A stretch of 10,305 nt of DNA, taken from the NCBI GenBank assembly GCA_003532195.1, contig DOFA01000227.1, forward strand, positions 1 to 10,305. The letters are read 5' to 3'. The notes under the pieces were generated by a model. The model ran no database searches, was not told the DNA's origin, and saw only the letters and a list, made by a program, of their open reading frames with translations. A program made the translations under genes and the position numbers. Position 1 is the first letter of the stretch, and the number at the start of each line of letters is the position of its first letter. Shown here piece by piece: positions 1 to 5,564 of this stretch. The DNA is from Clostridiales bacterium (GTDB lineage Bacteria > Bacillota > Clostridia > Saccharofermentanales > UBA5734).

Positions 1-1665
1 GTTGTGCAGCTGGTAGGCGGTCCAGACCGCGGGATCCAGCGATGGCTCGGTCAAACCGTAAAAATCACCTTCCCAGTCCTTTTGCAGGCTGCGGATTTCA
101 TCGATGGAAGCCCGGGCCTGGGCAAAATTAAAATCAGGATTGAAGGCATCGAAATCACAGGCGATGCCCATGGTCATGGCGGAACGGAACTCATTGGTAT
201 CCGGCAGCCAGGAGGCGATCGACTGATAAGCCAGATATCTTGACAGGCCGAGGGTCTGGTTCTGGTTCCAGATACAGGACGGGCTCTCCGGCGACGACGC
301 GCTGCACCCGGTGTCGCTGCGCCATAACGGCACGGAGCGTATGCAGGTCTCCAAATCGATTCGGCGGCCGCCGCTGGAGCAGTTGTCGATCGGCATACGC
401 GGGAAACGGGCGTGCAGTTTGTCCCAAAGCGTATACAGCGCCTCGACATATTGGTTCTCCGTGAAACCGCGCCGCCCGGGTTCATCGGCTCGCCGCCAGA
501 AAGGCAGCGGATCGATATTGAAGTCCTGCCGGTAAAAATCGATGCTGCTCTCCTCGATGACTTGGGCGATCTTGTCAAACAGCCAGGCGGCTGCTTCGGG
601 GATGGATAAGTTGAACAAACGCCTTTCTTTGGCAGGGTCGTCCGGTATCAACAGCCATTCCGGATGCTCGGTGTCCACCTCGGTGCCTGGCTGAACCCGC
701 TCCGGTTCGAACCAGACGATAAACCGCATGCCGCTGGCGTGTATTTGATCGGCAAGCGGTCGCAGGCCATTCGGAAAACCAGCGTCATAGATATAGTTGC
801 CCACGCCGCCCTTGACAAAGCCATTCTTAAACCAGCAGGCGTCCAGCCAGTAGTGATCAAAGCCGCATTTGGCCGCAAAGGCGATGTTTTCCAGCTGGAT
901 CTGCTCGGTTGCCCATTGTTGCCCGCCGGTCAGAGGAACGCTATTCCAGAAATAGCGGTCAAAATTTTGGCAGGCGATCGGCACCCGGAAGTCCGGGCCG
1001 AAAGATTGCCTAGGGCTGTAGTGCAGCAGTTCGAGCTGCCGGAACGCCCGGCGCAGATCGCCGATATCGCCGTTGCCTTCACGGATCATCAGCAGAATTC
1101 TCGGCGAACGGGCGCTTTCGCCCGGCTTCAGATAAAAATCAGCATCCTGCAGCCCGGCCCGGATTCGGAATCCGTCTGATTCGCGGCTGATATCCAACCG
1201 CCATTGGCCGCTCCAGCCAATCGCGCAAACAAGCCGGCGGTTGGCGTTATGCAGATCAAAATAGGGAAAAGCCGTTGTATTGGACGGGCGGCCGCCGGTG
1301 GGCTCCAGGTGAAAGGGCTGCATTCCTGAGAGTTCTTCGCGTATGGGCAGGAAACTGTCGCCGCCACAGCTGTCACCCCGGAGACTCTCGAAAATCAGGG
1401 ACTCGTCGGTACAGCAAGGCCAGAACAGATCCAGCCCGTTGATTTCCGTCAGCTGGCATGAATTCTGGCTGCCGATGTTGGTGTAGCGAACAACCCACTC
1501 ATAGGCGTCGCCATCATACGTTTTCAACTCAGCCTTGGCCTCGATCAGGCCGTCGCGGGTCGTAACAGCTGCGCAGCTGCTGTCGGCGGCAATCTTTTCC
1601 ATATCCAGTTCACAGCGTTCGCTGCCATAACGAAAACTGCTGGTCAGTCGAAGAAGTCTGTTCAT
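1..1665 (-). CDS. GH36-type alpha-galactosidase, C-terminus cut by window edge
   Basis: Likely hydrolyses terminal alpha-galactosides with retention of configuration. It is open from an ATG at 1663-1665 to the left edge: 555 codons with no stop, so the C-terminus is missing. Residues 1 to about 240 look like the N-terminal beta-sandwich domain; the TIM barrel follows, with LDACWF around D275, WFEPE at 318-322, the nucleophile motif YRQDFN (D381), NCSSGGRRIDLE starting at N428, and WRSD (D451 as acid/base). The two catalytic aspartates about 70 residues apart fit GH36 (family knowledge). The N-terminus (MNRLLRLTSS) has no hydrophobic signal segment, so a cytoplasmic enzyme is likely. A GAGGT ribosome site lies 5 bases before the ATG, and a good promoter lies upstream. 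The nucleophile context RQDFN differs from the common KWDMN, so the exact substrate could be another alpha-linked sugar. Confident of family, less so of substrate. Confidence 0.88.
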   Translation of the reverse strand, partial: MNRLLRLTSSFRYGSERCELDMEKIAADSSCAAVTTRDGLIEAKAELKTYDGDAYEWVVRYTNIGSQNSCQLTEINGLDLFWPCCTDESLIFESLRGDSCGGDSFLPIREELSGMQPFHLEPTGGRPSNTTAFPYFDLHNANRRLVCAIGWSGQWRLDISRESDGFRIRAGLQDADFYLKPGESARSPRILLMIREGNGDIGDLRRAFRQLELLHYSPRQSFGPDFRVPIACQNFDRYFWNSVPLTGGQQWATEQIQLENIAFAAKCGFDHYWLDACWFKNGFVKGGVGNYIYDAGFPNGLRPLADQIHASGMRFIVWFEPERVQPGTEVDTEHPEWLLIPDDPAKERRLFNLSIPEAAAWLFDKIAQVIEESSIDFYRQDFNIDPLPFWRRADEPGRRGFTENQYVEALYTLWDKLHARFPRMPIDNCSSGGRRIDLETCIRSVPLWRSDTGCSASSPESPSCIWNQNQTLGLSRYLAYQSIASWLPDTNEFRSAMTMGIACDFDAFNPDFNFAQARASIDEIRSLQKDWEGDFYGLTEPSLDPAVWTAYQLHN

Positions 1666-1677
1666 TTTATACCTCAC
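1661..1677 (-). promoter_or_regulatory. Translation start region of the GH36 gene, shared with the epimerase gene
   Basis: Read on the minus strand this is GTGAGGTATAAAATGAA: a GAGGT ribosome site, 5 bases of A/T-rich spacer, and the ATG. The same 17 bases occur at 4483-4499 in front of the ketose 3-epimerase gene. The match fixes the start of both genes. Confidence 0.75.
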
Positions 1678-1701
1678 TAGCTAATGCCATCGTTCAATTT
1701 C

Positions 1702-1722
1702 TATGAATTCACATTATTCATA
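1702..1722. promoter_or_regulatory. Inverted repeat over the GH36 promoter -10 box (possible operator)
   Basis: TATGAAT (1702-1708), 7 bases, ATTCATA (1716-1722): perfect 7-base arms. The centre at 1712 falls inside the GH36 -10 hexamer (1711-1716), and the site covers the expected transcription start. A protein bound here would block transcription, so a repressor site is the natural reading. The region is A/T-rich, which raises the odds of a chance palindrome. Confidence 0.4.
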
Positions 1723-1739
1723 TAGTTATGGATTGTCAA
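1711..1739 (-). promoter_or_regulatory. Sigma70-type promoter for the GH36 gene
   Basis: On the minus strand a perfect -35 box TTGACA (1739-1734) is followed after exactly 17 bases by TAATGT (1716-1711), a good -10 box. The predicted start is near 1704, giving a leader of about 40 bases before the ATG at 1665. It is the best promoter-like match I found in the window. Confidence 0.65.
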
Positions 1740-1740
1740 T

Positions 1741-1767
1741 AGCTCGCGCTGTAATAAATAAGCTCGC
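1741..1767. promoter_or_regulatory. AGCTCGC direct repeat between two divergent -35 boxes
   Basis: AGCTCGC occurs at 1741-1747 and again at 1761-1767, 20 bases start to start, each preceded by an A/T-rich AAT. The pair sits in the 34-base gap between the -35 box of the GH36 promoter (1734-1739) and that of the phosphodiesterase promoter (1774-1779). Direct half-sites about two helical turns apart are the usual pattern for AraC-family regulators (family knowledge), and this place would let one protein activate both genes. Binding is inferred. Confidence 0.4.
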
Positions 1768-1773
1768 CTTGGA

Positions 1774-1802
1774 TTGTCTTGCATCTGAACATCAGGTAAA
1801 AT
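1774..1802 (+). promoter_or_regulatory. Candidate promoter for the phosphodiesterase gene
   Basis: TTGTCT (1774-1779), 17 bases, TAAAAT (1797-1802). Both boxes are imperfect but the spacing is ideal. The predicted start near 1809 gives a leader of about 44 bases. Confidence 0.45.
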
Positions 1803-1852
1803 AGTGAAATGTTAATCGATCTGTAAACGATGCCAGATGTAAGGAATATATC

Positions 1853-2623
1853 ATGAACAAGATACTGATTGCAGGACACAGAGGCAGCTTATCGGATTAC
1901 CCGGAGAATACGATGCCATCTTTTCAGGCGGCGATTGCATGCGGCGTTGATATGATTGAAACGGACATCCACATGACCGGCGACGGGCAGCTGGTGCTGA
2001 TTCACGATAGCCGGGTCGATCGGACGACGAACGGCACAGCTTTAGTCAAGGATATGACTCTAAGCGATATCAAAAAACTCGATGCAGGAAGCCATAAGGA
2101 TATTCGCTTTGCCGGCGTTGAGATCCCCACGCTTGAGGAATTTCTTGATTCGGTCAAGGATAACAAGGAACTGCTCTTCAATTTTGAGTTAAAAGACTAT
2201 CCGGAGGAATGCGGTTACTCGTTCTGCCAAGAGAGCATTGATAAGACAATTTCCTTGATAAGGGATTTCCATTTAGAGAACCGATGCGTGATCAACAGCT
2301 TCAGCGCCTATATACTCGAATACGTCGATCGTGAATACCGGCATTCGTTCAAACTTCACGGGTTTTATCCTTATACAATCATGAAAGGACAGAAGAGAAA
2401 TCCTTCAGAGTATTTGTACTGCGCCTGTCTATTTGACGAATTCCCCTGCCCGCGGCAAGAATGGTTTAGCGACCTTCTATCCCTGGGAATCGAGCCTTGG
2501 CTGGGGGCAAAAATACAGCTCAAGGCGGATTTCGAGAAAGCGATCCGATATGGCGGAAGGTTGTTTACGTCAAATTACCCGGCGGATGCCCTGCAAATAT
2601 TAAGTGATCTTGGCGTGAGATAG
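1853..2623 (+). CDS. Glycerophosphodiester phosphodiesterase family protein
   Basis: Family members cleave glycerophosphodiesters to glycerol-3-phosphate plus an alcohol, on a TIM-barrel fold with a divalent metal. The 256-residue protein carries the N-terminal signature: AGHRG with catalytic H9, ENTMPSF at 18-24, the metal ligands E36 and D38 in MIETDIH, catalytic H51 in LVLIHD, and NFELK with E112 and K114. No signal peptide is seen, so a cytoplasmic UgpQ-like role is likely. The start has AAGGA (1841-1845) 7 bases upstream. The C-terminal half is unusual: where relatives have a WTVN-like strand it reads PWLGAKIQL, and the final GADGIITD-like strand is replaced by GGRLFTSNYPADAL, so the substrate may differ from the classical one. 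Three 60-base lines counted by hand (2101, 2161, 2221) gave about 50, 40 and 37% G+C, below the GH127 gene. It is divergent from GH36 and may share its control. Confidence 0.88.
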   Translation: MNKILIAGHRGSLSDYPENTMPSFQAAIACGVDMIETDIHMTGDGQLVLIHDSRVDRTTNGTALVKDMTLSDIKKLDAGSHKDIRFAGVEIPTLEEFLDSVKDNKELLFNFELKDYPEECGYSFCQESIDKTISLIRDFHLENRCVINSFSAYILEYVDREYRHSFKLHGFYPYTIMKGQKRNPSEYLYCACLFDEFPCPRQEWFSDLLSLGIEPWLGAKIQLKADFEKAIRYGGRLFTSNYPADALQILSDLGVR

Positions 2624-2668
2624 CATAAATAACTGGCTTCTTTATTTGGATCAATACAAAATTCTATG

Positions 2669-3610
2669 CTAAGCCTCATGAGCCTCGATTATCCGTTTGA
2701 TGCTGTCTGGCGTAATCAGGCCTTCCATAGGCCCAAACGCGTTTGTATTCAGCGTCGCGGCAGCGGCGGCCATTTGGGCGGCAGAGCGGAGGTCTTTATT
2801 CTCCAGGAGTCCGCAAATAAATGCACCGTCATAACTGTCGCCCGCCCCTGTCGTATCAACGACTTCGGTCGGATAGATGCCCATACGGAATGTATCCGTT
2901 CTTGTGTAAACGGAACTGCCACGGGAACCGTTCTTCACGACGACCATTTCCAGCTCAGGGTAAGTAAAACAGAATGCAATCGCTTCCTCAAGAGTGGTTT
3001 TCTCTGTGATCATCAGCAGTTCTTCGAGTCCGGGCAGAAAGATATTCGTATTGGCGAATACTTCCTTGATAATCGGGACGGCTGAAGTATCACGGAGCAG
3101 CTCCTTGCGGATATTCGGATCAAAGGATACTTTAGCGCCCATTTTTTTGGCCATATGCATCGTCTTGACTATTTCGCCGGCAAAAATCGGATCCGCCATC
3201 AGGGAGCAGCCCATGATATGGAAGAACTTGATCCCTTCAAGGTCTTCGACTTTCGGTGCTTGGGGTTCCACTGCCGCTGTATTGCCGATGTGAAAAATAA
3301 ACTTGCGGGATCCGTCAGAAAAGTAGGTGACAAAGGCTACGCCGGTGACCTTGTTTTCACTGACCATGATTTTTGAACAATCGACGCCGTCCTTGATCAG
3401 CCGGTCCAGCAGGCATTTGCCGAAATCATCTTTCCCGACGCCGCCGACCATGGCCGCGCGATGGCCAAGCCGGGCCACGGTATCAATGAATATAGCGGGC
3501 GCCCCGCTGGGGAAGGGGCCCCTGAAGAGGCCGGATTCATAGAGCGCCACATCATTTCCCGGGCGCATGATCTCGACGAGCATCTCACCCATAACCCATA
3601 CTTCAGCCAT
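2669..3610 (-). CDS. PfkB-family (ribokinase-like) sugar kinase
   Basis: Transfers phosphate from ATP to a sugar, probably a ketose made by the epimerase encoded just upstream (inference from the neighbour). The 313 residues are a normal length. Visible motifs are SGAPA at 35-39 (substrate-binding region), VGGVGKDDFG at 55-64 (PfkB signature 1), DPNIRKEL at 164-171, and DTTGAGDSYDGAF at 252-264 (signature 2), with D258 as catalytic base. The start ATG (3610-3608) lies only 4 bases after the epimerase stop codon, with AAGGA (3623-3619) at 8-base spacing inside the end of that gene, so the two are translated as one operon and probably coupled. It is convergent with the phosphodiesterase gene, with 45 bases between them. 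Sequence alone does not separate fructokinase, 2-keto-3-deoxygluconate kinase or another PfkB specificity. Confidence 0.9.
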   Translation of the reverse strand: MAEVWVMGEMLVEIMRPGNDVALYESGLFRGPFPSGAPAIFIDTVARLGHRAAMVGGVGKDDFGKCLLDRLIKDGVDCSKIMVSENKVTGVAFVTYFSDGSRKFIFHIGNTAAVEPQAPKVEDLEGIKFFHIMGCSLMADPIFAGEIVKTMHMAKKMGAKVSFDPNIRKELLRDTSAVPIIKEVFANTNIFLPGLEELLMITEKTTLEEAIAFCFTYPELEMVVVKNGSRGSSVYTRTDTFRMGIYPTEVVDTTGAGDSYDGAFICGLLENKDLRSAAQMAAAAATLNTNAFGPMEGLITPDSIKRIIEAHEA

Positions 3611-3614
3611 ATGA

Positions 3615-4487
3615 TCAGTCCTTTACTGCAAATCTATGCTTAAGAAATTTTAACGAACGGCTCAACCGGGCGTCCATTTCTTCGCGGCTTGCTCCTTCGC
3701 TGAGATCGCGCCAGACCTTGATGTCCTTGCCAACTTGCCCTCCGGTTAAGTAGAAGGGTTCCATAACAATTCCTTTATGGAAATTAATATCCTGCAGGGC
3801 TTTCCCAATCTCACTCCAAGGCAAGGATCCTTCGCCTGGCAGTTTGCGATTGCCCTCGCCGACGTGGAGTTCGCCCAATCGCTTGCCTGCCCTGTAAATG
3901 GCGGATGCCATATGATCCTCTTCGATATTCATATGGAATGTATCCAGCAGAATGATGACGTTGGGGTTATCAACCTCATCGCAGAATTGCATGGCTTCGG
4001 CGCAAGTATTCAAGATATGGGTCTCAAAACGATTGACGACTTCCAGACACATCTCAATGTTATGATGTTCGGCGACATGCCCAAGTTTTCTTACACTTTG
4101 AACACCGCGCGCCCAGATCGCAGGTTTATCCAAGTCAGTAAAGTCATTCGGCCAATAGGTATACAGCACGCCGACCAAAGTCCGGGAATCGATTTTGTCC
4201 ATTGCTTTCATGATGGCAGAAAGGAATTGCACACCGGCATTTCTGGTGTCTTCGTCGATCGAAGCAACATCTTTTTCTTTAGCCGGCCCAATATTGCAGG
4301 TGATCGTTAAGCCCAGATCACGTGTAAATTCCTTGAAGTGTTCCAGCTGTTCATCGGACATTGTCAGCAGATGGCCGGCGCCGATTTCCATAATGTCGAA
4401 ACCGAGTTGGGCAATCTTGTTTGCCGTCTGGAAATAATCACATTGCCATTCATTGCCCCAATAAGAATAGAGGGTTCCAAATTTCAT
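3615..4487 (-). CDS. D-psicose (allulose)/D-tagatose 3-epimerase family protein
   Basis: Interconverts ketoses at carbon 3, for example D-psicose with D-fructose or D-tagatose with D-sorbose, on a metal-dependent TIM barrel. The 290 residues match known family members end to end (MKFGTLYSYW start, LGFDIMEI, LYTYWPNDF, EVVNRFE, LLDTFHMNIEED, GEGNRKLPG, VMEPF, DIKVWRDLS). By position the metal ligands are E149, D182, H208 and E243; E155, H185 and R214 match substrate contacts. The start is taken at 4487, not at an in-frame ATG at 4505, because GAGGT lies 5 bases before 4487 and all relatives begin MKxG. A promoter is seen at 4571-4600. It is first in a two-gene operon with the PfkB kinase. The preferred ketose cannot be read from sequence; L-ribulose is also possible for this family. 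Confidence 0.92.
   Translation of the reverse strand: MKFGTLYSYWGNEWQCDYFQTANKIAQLGFDIMEIGAGHLLTMSDEQLEHFKEFTRDLGLTITCNIGPAKEKDVASIDEDTRNAGVQFLSAIMKAMDKIDSRTLVGVLYTYWPNDFTDLDKPAIWARGVQSVRKLGHVAEHHNIEMCLEVVNRFETHILNTCAEAMQFCDEVDNPNVIILLDTFHMNIEEDHMASAIYRAGKRLGELHVGEGNRKLPGEGSLPWSEIGKALQDINFHKGIVMEPFYLTGGQVGKDIKVWRDLSEGASREEMDARLSRSLKFLKHRFAVKD
3619..3623 (-). promoter_or_regulatory. Kinase ribosome site inside the epimerase stop region
   Basis: AAGGA on the minus strand, 8 bases before the kinase ATG and overlapping the last sense codons of the epimerase. It supports coupled translation of the pair. Confidence 0.6.
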
Positions 4488-4499
4488 TTTATACCTCAC
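4483..4499 (-). promoter_or_regulatory. Translation start region of the epimerase gene, same 17 bases as for GH36
   Basis: Identical to 1661-1677: a GAGGT ribosome site, 5-base spacer, ATG and the next two bases. It decides for the start at 4487 over the one at 4505, whose upstream sequence has no comparable ribosome site at the right distance. Confidence 0.75.
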
Positions 4500-4570
4500 A
4501 CGCATTTATTACCTTTGTTCCCTGCCTAACGGCACTTTTCGATGGCAAAAATGATTTCCCATATTATTGA

Positions 4571-4600
4571 ATTGTACAGATTTTATGACATCTTCGTCAA
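4571..4600 (-). promoter_or_regulatory. Promoter for the epimerase-kinase operon
   Basis: On the minus strand TTGACG (4600-4595), 18 bases, TACAAT (4576-4571): five of six matches in each box. The predicted start near 4564 gives a leader of roughly 75-80 bases. It lies in the 129-base gap behind the araC-type gene, so the operon can be transcribed on its own. Confidence 0.6.
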
Positions 4601-4604
4601 TACG

Positions 4605-4616
4605 AGATGCGCATCT
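4605..4616. promoter_or_regulatory. Perfect 12-base palindrome just upstream of the epimerase promoter
   Basis: AGATGCGCATCT, directly next to the araC-type stop codon and 4 bases upstream of the -35 box at 4600. No T-run follows on the minus strand, so it is not a terminator. The place suits a regulator site. Its outer bases (AGAT...ATCT) resemble the palindrome at 5504-5520. Confidence 0.35.
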
Positions 4617-5441
4617 TTAGACAGCGTTAATGTAAATCTTGCCGAAACGGCGGCGGTATTGTGTCGGCGCCAGCCCCTTGGTCTTATAAAAGACGCGTCG
4701 GAAATATCCCGGATCATCGTAGCCGGCCTGGCTGGCGATTTCCTGGATCGAACAGGAGCTGTCCAGCAGCAGGCTGCACGCGAGCTGAATCCTGTAATGC
4801 GTGATTGATTGGGATAAGGTCATTGAGTAAGCCTGACGATAGATGCGGCCGAGATAGTCTTCGTTGCAGCCGACATGCCAGGCGACGTCCCGGGCGCTGA
4901 TTTTCTGATGAAAACAGGTCCGGATATACTGGTCCGCCAGTCTGGCGAACGGCGACAAGGCCTGATCCGGCAGTTGCGTTGAGGCATCCGTCAGCTCGCA
5001 TAAAATCTGCAGGAGGATCAGGCTGAGCCGGAATGGATCTGCGCGCCGCTGTTCTTGCTGGCTCAGGAAGGACTGGCAAAGCTCGAACAAAGCGGACGGA
5101 TTGCCGCAACAGACCTGTTTCGGCGTTTGCATGGCCGGCCCGCTGGCGTCAGGCCCCGGCGGAGACAAATAAAAGTGAAGCCAGAAGAACGATAAGTCGG
5201 GCGGATAGTCCGCTATACCCCGGTGACGCAAACCGGGCTCTAGAATCAACGCTTCGCCCCGGCGCAGGGTGTATGCGCGCCCATCTTCGTCCAGAGCGAG
5301 GCAGCCGGAACGGACCAGGATCAATTCCCAGGAATCGATCACCCGATCCGGGTGTCTGCCCAGGCCGCGGGAAATGAAGAGGCCGCTGTCGCCGGCGCGG
5401 ACAGCCAGGTCCGTCCGGATTTGAAAATATGAACTGGGCAT
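4617..5441 (-). CDS. AraC-family transcriptional regulator
   Basis: A DNA-binding regulator, probably responding to a sugar and controlling this locus (inference from position). Residues about 1-95 look like the small cupin-type sensor domain common in sugar regulators (WELILVRSGCLAL, RRGEALILEPG and LSFFWLHF are typical strands). The C-terminal domain holds two helix-turn-helix units, at about 181-204 (ISARDVAWHVGCNEDYLGRIY) and 231-254 (SIQEIASQAGYDDPGYFRRVF), and the usual end LAPTQYRRRF. Length 274 is normal. The ATG at 5441 has AAGGAG (5458-5453) 11 bases upstream, rather far; an in-frame stop at 5450-5448 excludes a longer form. It is divergent from the GH127 gene and lies upstream of the epimerase-kinase operon with the same orientation. 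No terminator follows, so read-through into that operon is possible. Confidence 0.92.
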   Translation of the reverse strand: MPSSYFQIRTDLAVRAGDSGLFISRGLGRHPDRVIDSWELILVRSGCLALDEDGRAYTLRRGEALILEPGLRHRGIADYPPDLSFFWLHFYLSPPGPDASGPAMQTPKQVCCGNPSALFELCQSFLSQQEQRRADPFRLSLILLQILCELTDASTQLPDQALSPFARLADQYIRTCFHQKISARDVAWHVGCNEDYLGRIYRQAYSMTLSQSITHYRIQLACSLLLDSSCSIQEIASQAGYDDPGYFRRVFYKTKGLAPTQYRRRFGKIYINAV

Positions 5442-5469
5442 AGCTGTTCATGCTCCTTAAAAGTCGGAA

Positions 5470-5516
5470 ATATCCCAAATATAACCCTATTTATCATCTT
5501 GCCACAGATGGGATAT
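5470..5516. promoter_or_regulatory. Widely spaced inverted repeat between the regulator and GH127 genes
   Basis: ATATCCCA (5470-5477) and its exact reverse complement TGGGATAT (5509-5516), 31 bases apart, in the divergent region. Centre-to-centre distance is 39 bases, near four helical turns, as for two regulator sites joined by a loop or one in front of each gene. A near copy (ATTTCCCA, one mismatch) lies at 4554-4561, just downstream of the epimerase promoter. No strong promoter could be assigned in this region for either gene. Confidence 0.4.
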
Positions 5517-5520
5517 CTGT
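5504..5520. promoter_or_regulatory. Palindrome ACAGAT-5-ATCTGT upstream of GH127
   Basis: Perfect 6-base arms (5504-5509 and 5515-5520) around GGGAT, overlapping the right arm of the wider inverted repeat. It also overlaps a minus-strand TTGACA (5523-5518) that has no good -10 box at normal spacing. Likely a protein site; regulator unknown. Confidence 0.35.
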
Positions 5521-5552
5521 CAAGATAGAAGCAGGTATTGGCAAGAATTCAC

Positions 5553-5557
5553 GGAGG
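5553..5557 (+). promoter_or_regulatory. Ribosome site that sets the GH127 start
   Basis: GGAGG followed after 7 bases by ATG at 5565. It excludes an upstream in-frame TTG at 5538 as the start. Confidence 0.75.
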
Positions 5558-5564
5558 TATTCCA

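Noticed and set aside
174..578. 134-residue open frame on the minus strand
   Set aside because: It overlaps the GH36 coding frame, is arginine-rich and low in complexity, has no ribosome site, and its product matches no family I know; GH36 carries clear catalytic motifs over the same stretch.
664..1179. 171-residue open frame on the plus strand
   Set aside because: It is antisense to the GH36 gene and reflects the high-GC codon pattern of that gene; no motif or ribosome site supports it.
2624..2668. Possible terminator between the convergent phosphodiesterase and kinase genes
   Set aside because: Only a 6-base all-A/T stem (AAATAA with TTATTT) is present, with a 9-base loop and no clear T-run. 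It is too weak to call.
3777..4310. 177-residue open frame on the plus strand
   Set aside because: It is antisense to the epimerase, whose family match covers its full length.
4580..4619. Hairpin after the AraC gene as a terminator
   Set aside because: A CATCT/AGATG stem with a bulge can form, but no T-run follows on the minus strand and the sequence holds the -35 box of the next promoter.
5149..5478. 109-residue minus-strand open frame starting before the AraC gene
   Set aside because: It overlaps the regulator in another frame. Its ATG at 5451 is only one base from AAGGAG, too close for use, and the product is arginine- and proline-rich with no family match.
5499..5527. Promoter for GH127 (TTGCCA with a -10 near 5522)
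   Set aside because: The downstream hexamers at normal spacing (AAGATA, CAAGAT) match the -10 consensus poorly, so no call is made.
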